64,000 bases of DNA from Spinacia oleracea (GCF_020520425.1 NC_079487.1:125262385-125326384), one strand, 5' to 3'. Positions 24,856 to 40,181 are shown, counted from the first letter of the stretch. Made by a program: numbers and translations. The notes: generated by a model from the sequence alone, not told the origin.

Positions 24856-26273
24856 ATGGATGGAGAGGATCTAGGTCCAAATAAACCTCCAGATGATTCT
24901 CTTATGGGGGAAGTGGGTTTGTCAGAAGGAAGGCTCATTGAAGTTGAGCATCAGGAATCAAAGAAAAAATATCAAACCTTTAGAGAGGCGGTGGCATCGT
25001 CTTCTCAATGGTTTGAGGATGCAAGAAAGATAGTCTCTCAATCAAAAATTGGGAGGATGTGGAGGATATTCCACCAGAGGGGGATTTGGTGGTTCAATTC
25101 AATAAGGTAACACTGGATAGGTTAAGAGCTCCATGGAAGCTCACTTTAATGGGTAAGTGTATGGGCTTGAGTGTTAAAGCAAATTATATGGAAACAAGGG
25201 TGAGAGCAATGTGGCGAACGAAAGGAAATTTAGAGGTTATTGATCTTGGAAAGAATGTTTTCTTTTACAGATTTGCATGCCAGGATGATTATGATAAGGC
25301 TCTGTTTGGGGGTCCTTGGTTCATATTGGATCATTATCTAATGATTTCAACTTGGAAACCAAATTTTAGGCCATCGACTAATACGTTTGACCATATGTCA
25401 GTTTGGATTAGGTTTTCAGAATTGCCCGTCGAATATTACGATAAGGAGGCTCTGTTTGATATAGCAAGAGTCGCCGGAAAACCAATACGGGTGGATTATG
25501 CAACGGATAAGATAACTAGGGCTAGATATGCTAGGGTTTGTATTGAAATAAATTTAAATCAGCCTCTAGTCACTAAGATCTGGGTGGGTGGAGCTTGGCA
25601 AGGGATTGTGTATGAAAATATTAGCTTGCTGTGTTTTACATGTGGAAGAATTGGGCATGAGAGGAAAGATTGTGAGGAATTAAGGGTTAATCAGAAAGAG
25701 GTGGACCGGGTTCATGAGGATTTTCAAGGGAATCATAAGGTTGGTAGGTTACAAAAAGAAATAGAGAGTGAGGAGGTTAGCCCATTAGTGACGAATGGTA
25801 ATATGGGTTCAAAGGATAATAAGGGTTTAATTGGGCCAGATGAATATGGCCCATGGACTTTGGTGGTTAATAAAAGGGGAAACAGGGGAGGGCTGAATGG
25901 AAACAAATTTCAGAATTTGGGTTATAGGGGTTCTAATTCCAAAATTAATGAATATAGGGCTGGCAACAATTTGGTTAATGCGAATTCAAAGCAACAAACA
26001 TGGTCCAATTTGAGGAATTCTAAAGGACAATTGGTTGCCCAATGGGGGAAGATTAATTCATCGGCTAATTCAAAGTCACAAGGTAAGATTAATGAAGGAA
26101 ATATTTTGGCTGGTTCAACAAGTAAAGTTTTAAATGGTGGAAATAGTTTAGAGATCCACGTGTTGAATCCTATTGAGCAAGTGGTAGTTGGGGATGATTC
26201 AGCTACTCCCTTTTTACCTTTGAAATTAAATACAGAAGTGGTAACCCAAGTCGCAATCAATCACAATGCATGA
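24856..26273 (+). pseudogene. LINE ORF1: nucleic-acid-binding protein with zinc knuckle, frameshifted
   Basis: Translation starts at MDGEDLGPNKPP (24856). The frame changes by one base within the A-run at 25044-25048: upstream ends ...RKIVSQSK, downstream continues NWEDVEDIPPEGDLVVQFNK. The middle region (about 25110-25560) resembles DUF4283, the RRM-like domain of plant L1 ORF1 proteins. A CCHC knuckle CFTCGRIGHERKDC lies at 25632-25673. The C-terminal third is Asn/Gly/Ser-rich. This protein would coat the LINE RNA. The stop TGA at 26271-26273 overlaps the next ATG (ATGA). Confidence 0.85.
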
Positions 26274-26881
26274 ATTCAGCTCCAGCGACGATCACGTATC
26301 AAAGGAGAGGGCGACAAGATTGGGTGCAAAGGGGGCCGAGAGGCAGCATCAATCACCGGAGGGAGAGGGGGGACAAGCTTCCAGCAGCAACAATCCATGG
26401 AATTACTCAACCTCTTCCCAACGTCACCATCGATGAACCTATGTTCGACGGAGAGGGATCGCATGTAGAGCCCAAATCCTGCATGGCAGCCTCTGAACAT
26501 TCTGGAGTCCTTGCAGAGGAGGGAAATAGCTCAAGTTCGGAGGCCCGTTCCGTTGAGGCCAAGGAGAATGTCGTTTCAACAATATCTAGGTTTCAGAAGT
26601 CCGCCGCCACACCCGGTGCATCGAGAAGAGTTTCCGATAACACCCTTGCTGTTCGTCACGGAAGGAGTAGACCTAGCTCGTTCAGATCGCCCTATCGCCA
26701 TATTTCAGACTCAAGAGGAGGTGGTAGGAGTTCAGATAGAGGCTCTGTTCTATCAACCATTCCAGAATCACAACAGGATTTTCACGTCCATCTCTCCGAT
26801 AAGAATGGCGGATGTGACTCTGATGGGAATGGCGGAACAATGGAGGGATTGGGAGGAATTTTATCTTCCCCTGGCAAGTGA
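26270..26881 (+). CDS. Small LINE ORF between ORF1 and ORF2, 203 codons
   Basis: Starts at the ATG that overlaps the ORF1 stop as ATGA and stays open for 203 codons, ending 52 bases before the likely ORF2 ATG (26934). The product is rich in Ser, Arg, Gly and Pro, basic, and has no recognised domain. It could be a separate protein made by stop-restart translation, or the original C-terminal extension of ORF1 displaced by a frame change. I cannot choose between these from one copy. Confidence 0.5.
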   Translation: MNSAPATITYQRRGRQDWVQRGPRGSINHRRERGDKLPAATIHGITQPLPNVTIDEPMFDGEGSHVEPKSCMAASEHSGVLAEEGNSSSSEARSVEAKENVVSTISRFQKSAATPGASRRVSDNTLAVRHGRSRPSSFRSPYRHISDSRGGGRSSDRGSVLSTIPESQQDFHVHLSDKNGGCDSDGNGGTMEGLGGILSSPGK

Positions 26882-26933
26882 ATTGGGTGCAGTACCGTCA
26901 GTTACTTTGCAACGCCCATTACCCAATTTAGGA

Positions 26934-29900
26934 ATGAAGGTTTGCTTATGGAACGTGAGAGGTGCTTCGAGGGATAACTTTATTCCCCATGCTTGGATTA
27001 TTGTGGAAGCTCAAAGGCCAGCAATTTTTATTTTACTCGAAACAAAAAGTGAGGAGTTTAGGGCTCGTGAGGTCATGAATCGTCTTCGTTTTGATGATTT
27101 CCGGGTGATTCCGCCGTCGGGGAAGCGAGGAGGAATATGGCTGTTTTGGAAGAAGGAGGTGGATGTGATTAATTATACTGCTTCAATTAAAAAGTTCCAC
27201 GTTCTCTTTCACTTTAAGAATGTTGGTAGGGAGGCTCTGGTTACGGGTTTGCATGCTCCAAGTGTGCCCACAAGTAGACATCGTATGTGGCGTGATATGC
27301 AGCAGAATCTTCCACCACATATGATGCCTTGGATGATGATGGGGGATCTGAATGAAATTACGAGTCAAGCAGATAAAGATGGTGGCAGACCGTTTAGGTC
27401 GTCCCAATGCAGGGATTTGTCAAACTTTGTGGATGCAGCGGGTTTAATTGATCTGGGCTATAATGGTTGTCCATTTACGTGGACAAATGCTAGGGATGGA
27501 GCAGCATTGATTAAGGAGCGGTTGGATAGAGCGCTGGTTAATTCTCCATGGTTGCAAGTTTTCCCCCACACTAAGGTACATCATCTTGCTCGTACATATT
27601 CTGATCATGCCCCTATTATAGTTTCATTAGATAATCCTAGGGTTTGTGGTCCTTTTCCTTTTCGTTGCAAGGAAGTCTGGTTAGAACATCCTGATTTTTC
27701 AGCTTTTTTTGTTAATAATTGGAAATCCCCTAATAATTCGTTTATTCAGGGTAGGGATCGATTTTTAGCTAATATTGGTTCTTGGAATCATAATATTTTT
27801 GGAAATCTTTCTCAAGCTAAAAAACGTATTCTAGCTCGTATTAATGGGATTCAAATTGCTTTGGCTAGAAAACAATCTCCTTTTCTGGTTAATTTAGAGA
27901 AAGAACTTTTATTCAAATTAAATGATATTCTAAAAAAAGAAAAAATTATTTTGGCTCAAAAGGCGGGTATTAATTGGCGTAAGTTTGGGGATTATAACAC
28001 GAAATATTTTCATATTTTGGCCAAAATCAGGAAAAGTAAAGGAAATATTTTGACTCTGAAAAATGATAAGGGGGATTGGATTACTAATTCTGATGAGTTG
28101 AAAAAATTAGCCACTGATCATTTTAGGAATATTTTTCAAACTACTCATTCCTATAGCTCTAATTTAGTGGCACAGTTGAATAGAATTCATGTTTCAGAGG
28201 ACGAAAGGAAGTTATTAGTTAAAGAAGTTTCTATGGAGGAGGTTAAGGTAAACTTATTTAACATGGATCCCATTAAGTGTCCGGGCCCGGATGGAATTCA
28301 GCCTATCTTTTTCCAAAAACATTGGGGTTCTTTGGGTGGGGTCATTTGGAATTTTTGTAGGGATTGCTTTAATAATAGCAATATTCCTATTGATATAAAT
28401 AAATCTTATATTTCTCTCATCCCGAAAAAGGATAATCCGTCAACTATTACGGAATTCAGGCCAATCGGATTATGTAATACGATTTATAAGCTGGTAACTA
28501 AGATTATTTCTACTAGGCTTAGGAATATTTTAAATAGATTAATTAGTCCCCTGCAATCTAGTTTTATAAAGGGTAGAGGAATAGAGGATAACGTCATCTT
28601 GATTAAGGAGGTTGCTCATGTCTTTCATAAATGGAAAAAAGGTAAAAAAGTGTGTGCGTTAAAATTGGATCTTACCAAAGCTTATGATAGCCTAGAATGG
28701 AGTTTTATCCATGAAACTTTAATGAGTTTTAATTTCCCTGCTTCTTTGATTAAGTTGATTATGTGTTGCATCTCTACTTCTACTATCTCAGTTTTATGGA
28801 ATGGTGAAATATCGTCTGAATTTTGTCCCACTAGGGGTATAAGACAGGGGGACCCTCTTTCTTCTTATATATTTGTTTTATGTCTAGATAGGTTGTCTAC
28901 GTTGATTGAGGAAAAGGTTCGTTCCAATAGTTGGAAACCTTTGAAATTAACGTCTACTATTAGTATTTCTCATGTTTTTTGTGCGGATGACGTATTTTTA
29001 TTTGGGGATGCCACCATTGATAATTTGGGTGTGATTATGTCAACTTTGGAGGAATTTGGAAATAGGTCAGGTCTTCGTGTTAATATGCAAAAATCTTCCC
29101 TAATTTTTCCTACTAAAATGTGCCACTCAATTAGGAGAGAGTTGTCGGCTCCTTATGGATTAGCCTCTGGTTCGTGTTTTGGTAGATATTTGGGTGTAGA
29201 TATTAGGCCTCATAAGTTAAAGATTTCAAATTTTAGGGGTTTATTGGATAAATCTTTGGAGAGAGTGAAGGGTTGGCAAGATAAGTTGTTGAATATGGCC
29301 GGAAGATGTACTTTGGTTAAATCGCTTTTAAATACGTATCATTTATATTCTATGCAGACTTCTCTTTTGCCTAGTAGTGTTCTTTGTACTCTTGAAAAAG
29401 GGTGTCGGCGGTTTTTATGGAATAAGGTTGATAGCCCCCACTATATGCCTAGAACAAGTTGGCATAATGTTACTAAGCCTATGAATATGGGGGGGTTGGG
29501 AATTCGTAAATTAAAAGAATGGAATTTGGCGTTTATGGCAAAGCTAGGTTGGACCTTATTAAATAATTCAGAAAAATTGTGGGTTCGGGTTTTTAAGGAA
29601 AAATATCTTCGTAAAACGGCTTTTTTGGATTGCTTTCCGAGTTCTAATCATTCCCCGATTTGGAGAGATATCCTTAAGGGACGTGATGTTTTGAAAAAAG
29701 GTCTTATAGTGGGAATAGGAAATGGTAGGACAGTTTCTTTGTGGTATCATCACTGGGTAATGGATAGGCCGTTGTATCTTTTAATGGATAGGGAGATTCC
29801 GGATTCGAAAGCCCATTGGTTTGTTAGTCATATTATTAGGGATGGGTCTTGGTATCTGAATGATATTGATCATTTAATTTCGAAGGATATTCAAAATGCG

Positions 29901-31286
29901 ATTTTAGCAGTTCCTCTGGCTAGAAATCAGAATCAAGAAGACTTTTTAAGATGGCGATTTTCAACTAATGGGTTATTTAATATTAAATCTGCTTATTTCT
30001 CTCAATGTGCTCCTTTCTGGAACAGTAATGTCTCTAATTTCACTGGCTGGAAACAGTTATGGAAGCTAAAGTGTCCTTTTAAATATAAGATGTTATTGTG
30101 GAATTGTGTCCATGAAATTCTTCCTGTAGCTGAAAAAATTTCTGCCTTTATTCCAAATTTGTCTTCAGTTTGTGTCAGATGTGGTTTGCAATGTGAAAGT
30201 CATTTACATTTATTTAGGGATTGTTGTGAATCAGGAATTGTTTGGAATTTTATATTCCAAAGAGTAAAATGCTCAAAGAACATTAACTTGCACAGCTTCT
30301 TTAATCTTACCTGGCATGATTGGATTGTGTTTAATCTGTCACAATCTTAGGAGTGGAAAGTCTTATTCTGTGTTACTATTTGGCATGTGTGGAGATCTAG
30401 GAATCAGGCTGCCTTTGATTTAAAGATGAAAAATGTTTTCTCAATTTACAACTCTTTATTTGCGGATTATGCTGCCACTAATCATATCTTGCAGGGTAAA
30501 GGAAAGGGTAAATTGCCAAGGGCTGAGAAACTGATGAGGGCTTGGAAAGCACCATCTGATGATTTCATGAAACTCAATACTGATGGGGCTTGGAAGGCTA
30601 TTAACTCAGCTGCAGGGGGTGGTATTTTTAGAAGATCAAGTGGCACATGGTCTCTGGGTTACTCAGGAAAATATCATGCAATAACTCCTTTAGCTGCTTA
30701 GCTTTTGGCACTTAGAGATGGGTTAATTCTTGCAGAAGAGTATGGCATCAGCAAGCTAGAAGTGGAAATTGATGCTCTTTCTTTGAAAGTGATGCTAGAC
30801 TCAATGGATCAAACCTATCATCATGAATTGTCTCCATTGTTGAATGATGTGGTTAGTTTGATGACTAAGTTTGAGTCCATTAATCTAATGCATATCCCCA
30901 GAACTTATAACACAGTGGCACACAAGTTGACAGCTTTTGGGTTAGCTATGGATGAGAGGCAGAAGATCCATTTGGTGGTTCCAGATTGGGCTCAAGAGGC
31001 ATATGAAGCGGATTTGAGAATTTTCTCTCCTGTGGTGGGTGTTGAGGATCCTTTTCCTCCTTTGGCACAGTCAAGTGGTGATATTCATAATCAGATTCCA
31101 GAAGAGATGGATACCAGTGAGGATGTTATAATGTTTGGTACAATCGCTGCTCCTATGAGGAGGGCAGATGATGCAGCATTAGCAGCAATTGGAAAGGGTA
31201 AAGCAAATTTGGGACATGAAGGAAATAACAGCAAGAGCAACGTTCAGAAGGTTGGTGGCATCAACATTGTAAATGTTAGAGAGTAG
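26934..31286 (+). pseudogene. LINE ORF2: endonuclease, reverse transcriptase, RNase H, two in-frame stops
   Basis: I take the start as the ATG of MKVCLWNVRGA (26934), where the APE-type endonuclease begins; the frame is open further upstream but that part reads through the overlapping small ORF. Motifs: GDLN and SDHAPII in the endonuclease; CPGPDGI, KLDLTKAYDSL, GIRQGDPLSS and CADD (catalytic Asp pair present; C in place of the usual F before ADD, near residue 683) in the reverse transcriptase; a zf-RVT region with CVRCGLQCESHLHLFRDC; RNase H with LNTDGAW. In-frame TAG codons lie at 30348-30350, before RNase H, and at 30699-30701, where the family has the catalytic Glu region (A-E-L-x-A-L). 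The second half of RNase H and a tail follow to 31286. Confidence 0.88.
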
Positions 31287-31644
31287 TTGGCTCAGGAATT
31301 CTCTTCACCTAGTCAGTTGGATTACAAATTCTTATAGTTCTATCTTATTTCTGGGTGAAGTTTTTGTAAATCTTTTGGATAAGTATTGGTGGTGTGTTGG
31401 TCTAATTAGCTTTCTTTGCTGGGCTTTCAGCTTTTGTAGGATGGGTTGTTGTACAAAACAGTTTATGAAGCCCATGGGCTAATTTAATATATATCTCCTC
31501 TTTTAAGTTAAAAAAAAAAAAGCTTCCTTTCTAGTAGATGTGAATGTCTCCTGTTGTGCAAAGACCTAGGCCTTTATTAGTTATTAATTGGTAGCTCTAA
31601 TTTTCTTACTAGTTAATCAAAAAACGAAAAAAAAAAAAAAACCA

Positions 31645-31887
31645 TGGGCCTCCCCTCATGGACCAAATCCAACCTTTGAAAGGCAAACCCAAAAACCCAC
31701 GAAGGCTGGAAATATTTCGGGTATATTAATCCAACTACGTGAATGAACCACTGAAATGCTGGGAAAAATCTAGTCTAGGGTTTATTTTTCAGTGTGCGTC
31801 GTCAGCAGCAGCAGCAAGGAGAGTAAGAAGCCGCCGCCGTAGCGCCACCCAAACTAGGATCGATTACTCCTTACCTACGCCGGCACC
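31645..31887 (+). promoter_or_regulatory. RPS13 copy 2 promoter and leader
   Basis: Site II TGGGCC at 31645-31650 and telo-box TAGGGTTT at 31776-31783, with the same spacing to the start codon as the intact copies. The LINE insertion lies about 110 bp upstream of site II, so the core promoter is retained. Confidence 0.7.
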
Positions 31888-32435
<548 letters not shown>

Positions 32436-32549
32436 TGAAGATTTGATTGGGACTTGCTTTTTTGTAATTGAATGCAGTAATTGTGGTATATGTTGAATAG
32501 GAAGAATATGTGGTTGTAAACGGGAGTAAATGTTTCAGTGAAAGTGATT

Positions 32550-35500
32550 ATTTTTTTTATTTTTTTTGGCAGCTCATAATAAAGAAGGAGGGAATTAGGC
32601 CTGCTTTCTAGCATGGGTAGCTAGAACGTGGGCTCTCATAACAAGTGCCCTGCAGACCTTAGTTACAGAAACAAAATGAAAAGAAGCAGCTATACTACGG
32701 ATATCATCTAACAATAGTACAATCTCTCTAGGGGCAATATATGGGGAACGAAGTGCCCTTACAAGCACCTCTGAATCTGTACGAACACGCACAGAACTTG
32801 CCCTGTTGGGCGTATCTCACAGAGCCAATAGAACAACCATTGCTTCTGCTTGGATTGGAGATGAAGCAAGGACCTTTTGGGCACCTGTCTTTATCTCCAC
32901 ACCACTTCTGCTAATTCTCCAACCTGCTGCAGCCGACCATCTACCATCCCCGTAGTCCCCCTTACACTTCCAAGCCCCATCAACCTCAATGAGAATCATG
33001 TCACCTTGCGAATGCACCCCCACCTGCCAGCTCCAGGCCTTGTTCGGGCTGGTAGTGGTGATTCGCACCTTGTCATTCAGACAATGCGAGACCTCCCACC
33101 TGCTCATCCATTGTCTAGCTAGCTCAAGTACCGTTACTGCCGAAGCCTTGGTACCTTTAAAAACACATTCATTACGATGGAGCCAAATGCTCCATAAAAT
33201 CGAAGAGAAGAAAACCACACGATGCCCCGAGTTTCCATCCTGATTCAGAAAGTACAGCAAGAAATTTTTCACCCAACTTCCCACATGAGTTTCTACTGCA
33301 GCTAGCCCATTAATCCCAAGAGAACACGACTTCCACACTCTCATGGACAGCTCGCAGTCCCGAAACAAATGGGCCAATGACTCCTCCTTACCACAAAAGA
33401 CACAAGCGGGCGAAACATCAATGTGCCTTCTCCTTAGATTCTGCTTCGTCGGGATAGCATTATTGATAACCTTCCAAATAAAGATTTTCCACTTTGGGAA
33501 CATATTGGCTTTCCACCACAAAGACCAGAATTGAGAGACGGTATTTTCTTCCACTTTTCCTGTATTCTTGTGGAACCAGTACCCTGATTTGATGGAATAA
33601 GCCCCCGTACTTGACTGACTCCAATCCCACCCATCCTGAGTACCCCGGTTCGAAGTATGAATAGCAAGGATACGACGCGCCGTGCTACTCTGAAAGAGGC
33701 TCCAGACTGAGCTAGCATTCCACGAGTGGTTGCTGCATTTTAACTCCGAGACCCAAGTGGGCTTAGTACCAACAAAGGAAGAATGCTCCTTGAACTTTAT
33801 TCTGTTGTCACCCACCCACACGTGGTCAGTTATGCTTGTAGCTTCTCCATTTCCTACAGTTCTTCTTATTCCACCCTTCATCGAGCTAACACTTTTCATG
33901 ATACTCCTAGCTCCCCACGAGGCTGCATTAACTCTTCTACCAGAAATGCTATTCTCAAACCAGGTGCTGGGGTATTTCCCGCTGAAAACTCTACTCACGA
34001 GAAGATTCGGGCATGTTTTCATTCTCCAAGCTTGGTTGAACAACATGGCATGATTAATGGACTCTATGTTTCTCATACCGAGCCCACCTAAGCTCTTATG
34101 CTCTTCTAACAGGGAGGATTTCCTCCAATAAATTGGCCTTTTCGCCATTGAAGCCCCCCACTAGAATTTGATAATCATGGAGGAGATCTTTTTGTGAACG
34201 CTCCTTGGCAGTAAGTAAATAGCAAGAATGTGAGAGGCCATGGCCACAAGAATACCATTTATTAGGATCAGTTTACCTGCCGGAGACAAGTGGATAAACT
34301 TCCAGTTGGTGAGCCTTTTAGATACTTTTTCTGCAATATTCTAGAACGCCACAGTAGACCGCCCATCAATGTCCATGGGGCAACCCAAATAAGTGCCCAT
34401 TTTATCGTTACTGTTGACCCCCAAGACTCTCCGAAGAATTCGTTTAAAACGTGGGTGAGTGTTGCCCGAGAAAACAACGAATGACTTCTGTAAATTGACT
34501 ATTTCGCCCGACAAAGAGAAAAACTGATCCATATTACCTTTCAAAATAGCAAAGTTGTCGATGGAAGCTTTAACAAAGAAGAGGGCATCGTCCGCAAAAA
34601 ATAAGTGGTTGATATACGGAGCACGTCTCCCTGCCTTTAGCCCCACCAGGGCCTTACACTCTTGGAGAAAATCAAGCTTCCGGGCCAGCACTTCCATACA
34701 GAGAATGAACAGGTAAGGGGACAGGGGGTCCCCTTGCCTTAGCCCCACCTGAGGAATAATTTTCCCCGTGGGCTCACCGTTGACCAGAATAGAATACGAG
34801 ACCGTCGAAACACATTGCAGTAGCCATTGGATCCAATTAGCTGGGAAGAGCATCTCCTCGAGAACTTTTCGTAGAAAATCCCACCTTACTCTGTCATATG
34901 CCTTATTTAAGTCAACTTTGAAAATTGCCGCCATAGAAGCTCCCTTCTTCTTTCTGATGGTGTGAAGAATTTCGTGAGCAAGAAGACAATTATCGGACAT
35001 TGCACGTCCCGGGACAAAAGCATTTTGAGTATCTCCCACCAAATCTTCCACCACTTTCCTTAGTCGCCGGACCAAGCATTTCGATATGATCTTGTAGGTA
35101 GTGTTGCACAAACTAATAGGCCGAAATTCTGAGACCAATTCCGGCCTATCCACTTTGGGGATGACCGTTATGAAAGTTTCATTCATCTCCTTCAGCATGA
35201 ACCCGCTACTAAAAAAACTCATAGCAGCCATTTCAACATCCTTGTGCACCATTTCCCATTTCTGGTGGAAAAACCCCGGTGGGACACCGTCCGGGCCGGG
35301 AGATTTGAAGGCTTTGATACTGAAGGCGGCCTCCTTGATTTCCTGTAATGAGAAAGGAACATTGAGAATAGAAAAATGGTTAGCATTAAGTTGTTTCATT
35401 GGCGGTTTCCAAGAGTCCCACTGGAGGGAGATATCTCCAAGTGGAACAGATGGGATAAATAGATCTTTGTAAAATCTGAAAAATTCAGCCTTTATCTCAC

Positions 35501-36144
35501 TGCCTTCATATAACCAATCCCCCTGTATGTTCTTGATAGCCCGAATATCGTTCCTGGATTTTCTATCCTTCACACATTTGAAGAAAAAGGAAGTTCCTTG
35601 GTCTCCCAACTGATCCCATTTCGAACGGGCCCTTTGTTTCCAGAATGTATTTTTCATTATCACCTCATCTTGTTTTTCTTTTCTTAACACCGCATCTGCT
35701 CGCACCATACTATTCACCGTTGGGTCTTCGTGATTGGCCATAAGATCAGTCTGAATTTTGTTCCAGTCAATACGCCTCTCATCTTTGAAGTCTAGGCACC
35801 ATTTCTTACAAGATCGAACCAGAAACCGCAATTTCCTTTGCAGCACAAACATTGCTGAACCTGACGCTTCATACTCCCAAGCCTTCGAAATAGTATCTCG
35901 TGCCTTCTCTGAATTGAGGCACCACTGTTCTAGCTTATACGGTCTCTTCTTTGGAGTATAGTTGGGGGTACAATCAACTACCACTGGACTGTGATCTGAT
36001 AAAAGAATAGGTAGGTTCCAAACCATCGCATTAGGGTACACCACCCTCCAATCTGAAGATGCATAGGCACGGTCAATCCTCTCCCATATGTTTCCCCCTT
36101 CCTCTCTATTATTTGTCCACGTGAATCGAGCCCCGTGATAGACC
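32550..36144 (-). mobile_element. L1-type LINE, 5'-truncated, at a duplication junction
   Basis: Minus-strand element with its A-tail as the T-rich run 32549-32567. ORF2 spans the body. The 5' end falls in the endonuclease domain (VYHGARFTWTN at about 36145-36115). Its 3' end joins RPS13 copy 2 and its 5' end joins the left edge of the second full block, so the flanks are not one target site and no target duplication is seen. Confidence 0.88.
32595..36144 (-). pseudogene. LINE ORF2 relic: endonuclease (end), reverse transcriptase, zf-RVT, RNase H
   Basis: One frame throughout, with in-frame stops at 34341-34343, 34161-34163 and 32817-32819 (plus coordinates). Domains in order: endonuclease end with FTWTN and LLSDHSPVVV; reverse transcriptase with KSPGPDGVPP, KVDLNKAYDRV, GLRQGDPLSP and FADDALFF; zf-RVT with CVFCGKEESLAHLFRDC; RNase H from IEVDGAWKCK to VRTDSEVLVRAL. 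The three stops are single-codon changes in otherwise well-preserved sequence. It is not functional. Confidence 0.87.
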
Positions 36145-36606
36145 TCGTGGTGAGAATTTTGGCAGCTAAAGGTGTTGAGGGACCAACCTCACCCTATTTC
36201 GAAGTTATCTCTAGCTATCTGAATAAAGTATATGGTGGGGTAGGTGTTAAATGACCGGGTAATGATGTAGATGATAGGGGAGTATTAAGTGGGTATGACT
36301 ATCGAAATAAAGCTAGAGAGGAAGTGAATACATTTATGTTTGACCTGAATTGTGAAAGGGGAAGAACGTAAATTTATCTATGTACTTATTTATTTATTTT
36401 GAATTTGTTAAATAAATAAAACACGGAATGAAGGCAGTAACAGATCTATCCATCATTAGTTTAATAAGGAGATTACCTATAACCTCCATTTTGATGATAA
36501 GTGTCTATAGTTAATTTAGAGATGCAAATTTAATATTCATATCACAATTCGTGCATCGCACGGGTACTATACTAGTTATCCTACCTAAAGTCCTAAACTA
36601 TTAATG

Positions 36607-36820
36607 TGGGCCTAAGTCTCAATTTATGCCCAAGTAAAGAAAACAGGACGGGCTAAGCCCAGATAAGAAATCTAATAAATCAGAGCCGTTCATCTCTAGG
36701 GTTTATCAATCAATATATGTTAAGCCTACCTTTTCGGGTTTCAACCCTTCTCTGTTTTGTCTCAGTTGCTCTCTCTTCCTCGCTAGGGTTTTCCTCGCTC
36801 TATCTCCTCTCGTCGATCGG
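36607..36820 (+). promoter_or_regulatory. Distal promoter and leader-exon-like module, copy 3
   Basis: Site II TGGGCC at 36607-36612 and telo-box TAGGGTTT at 36697-36704, followed by the same pyrimidine-rich leader and splice-donor-like GGAG/GTACGT as at 6837. Conservation in both full copies is expected from recent duplication and does not by itself show function. Confidence 0.5.
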
Positions 36821-37971
36821 AGGTACGTAATCTCACTTCACCTCTCTCCTTCTTTCGACTGTTTTGTTTCCTTCAATTTTGGTAATGATTTTGGGTTTTA
36901 TGGTTTAGCTTTCTTGATAACATTTGTGATTGATTGTTTTTTTTTATGTTTCTGAAATCATTTGTTTGTGTATCAATTTTATGCTTGAAGTCTCCTTTGT
37001 GTAGAGATCAGGGAATTCAACTTTATACCATATTTATCTGAGCTTGTTAGTTGCAGTCTTGCAGATGAGCTTTAAATTATAACGTATCGTACTCTATTAG
37101 AAAATATGAGTTCGGCAAATTGTTGGATGTGGAAAGCCATTGATAACTTGATACACATTGGACTCTTAGAGTACTGTTCTTTGATCCGTGTCTGTAAATT
37201 ACTGTTGCTGGAGGTATCTAGCGCTTTGAATAGCAATGCCTCAATCCATGATTTGATGTTTTGGGGATTAAGGGGGTAATGGGAACAGTTTCAATTCTAA
37301 TAAAGCTCGAATCGGTAAAACCTTATTTCAATTCTAATCTATTAGATGAAGATGAACTATACTGGGTACTTTATTTCATACACTGATGTCAATAAGCTAC
37401 AATCTTTCGAATTTTCGACACTGGAACACGGTACTATATTACTCGGTAGCAAATCGTTATGGTTTAAAACTTTAAATCACATTATTAAAACACTTCCCAG
37501 CTTTTACAAGAACAATGCAATTGAATAACACCTAAGAATCTCATCAAAAGCAGAAGATGTCATTAGGAAAAATAAGAAACAGAAATGAAGTGAACTGAAC
37601 TGAGTATCAATGTCAATAGCAAATGTGAAGGCTTCCTTTGATGCAACAACTACCTTTTCCTTTCTCAGCTTTAAATTGAAAGCTCTTTATTTTCTTATTA
37701 CTAATATGATATCTACAAGTTGTTGTATGAGTGAACATTATGTGAGCTTTTTCCAGTGAGTTTATGTTTTGAGAAGTTTAAATTGTTGGTTTACACTGCA
37801 GTTAAATCCATTTCACTTGCAAGTTTATGTGTTGAGAATATTGCTTGATCAGCTTCCTTTCTGGTAGATGTGAATGTCTCCTGTTGTGCAAAGACCTAGG
37901 CCTTTATTAGTTATAAATTGGTAGCTCTGATTTTCTTACTAGTTAATAAAAAAACGCAAGAAAAATAATCA

Positions 37972-38214
37972 TGGGCCTCCCCTCATGGACCAAATCCAAC
38001 CTTTGAAAGGCAAACCCAAAAACCCACGAAGGCTGGAAATATTTCGGGTATATTAATCCAACTACGTGAATGAACCACTGAAATGCTGGGAAAAATCTAA
38101 TCTAGGGTTTATTTTTCAGTGTGCGTCGTCAGCAGCAGCAGCAAGGAGAGTAAGAAGCCGCCGCCGTAGCGCCACCCAAACTAGGATCGATTACTCCTTA
38201 CCTACGCCGTCACC
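37972..38214 (+). promoter_or_regulatory. Proximal RPS13 promoter and leader, copy 3
   Basis: Site II TGGGCC at 37972-37977 and telo-box TAGGGTTT at 38103-38110. The leader keeps the CAG-rich 15-nt tract missing from copy 1. Confidence 0.75.

Positions 38215-40181
<1,967 letters not shown>

Larger units (their letters stand above)
24753..31520 (+). mobile_element. Near-complete L1-type LINE, 6.8 kb
   Basis: Flanked by a perfect 15-bp target duplication AGCTTCCTTTCTAGT at 24738-24752 and 31521-31535, with a poly(A) tail at 31510-31520. It has a short purine-rich 5' UTR with tandem AGAGAGAGAAAGTT, ORF1 (DUF4283-like plus zinc knuckle), an overlapping small frame, and ORF2 (endonuclease, reverse transcriptase, zf-RVT, RNase H). 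Breaks are few (one frameshift in ORF1, two in-frame stops in ORF2), so it is a fairly recent but inactive copy. Confidence 0.93.

Noticed and set aside
26511-26933. Upstream extension of LINE ORF2 with an early start at 26511
   Set aside because: The extension overlaps the 203-codon frame and has no endonuclease similarity; the endonuclease begins at the ATG at 26934.
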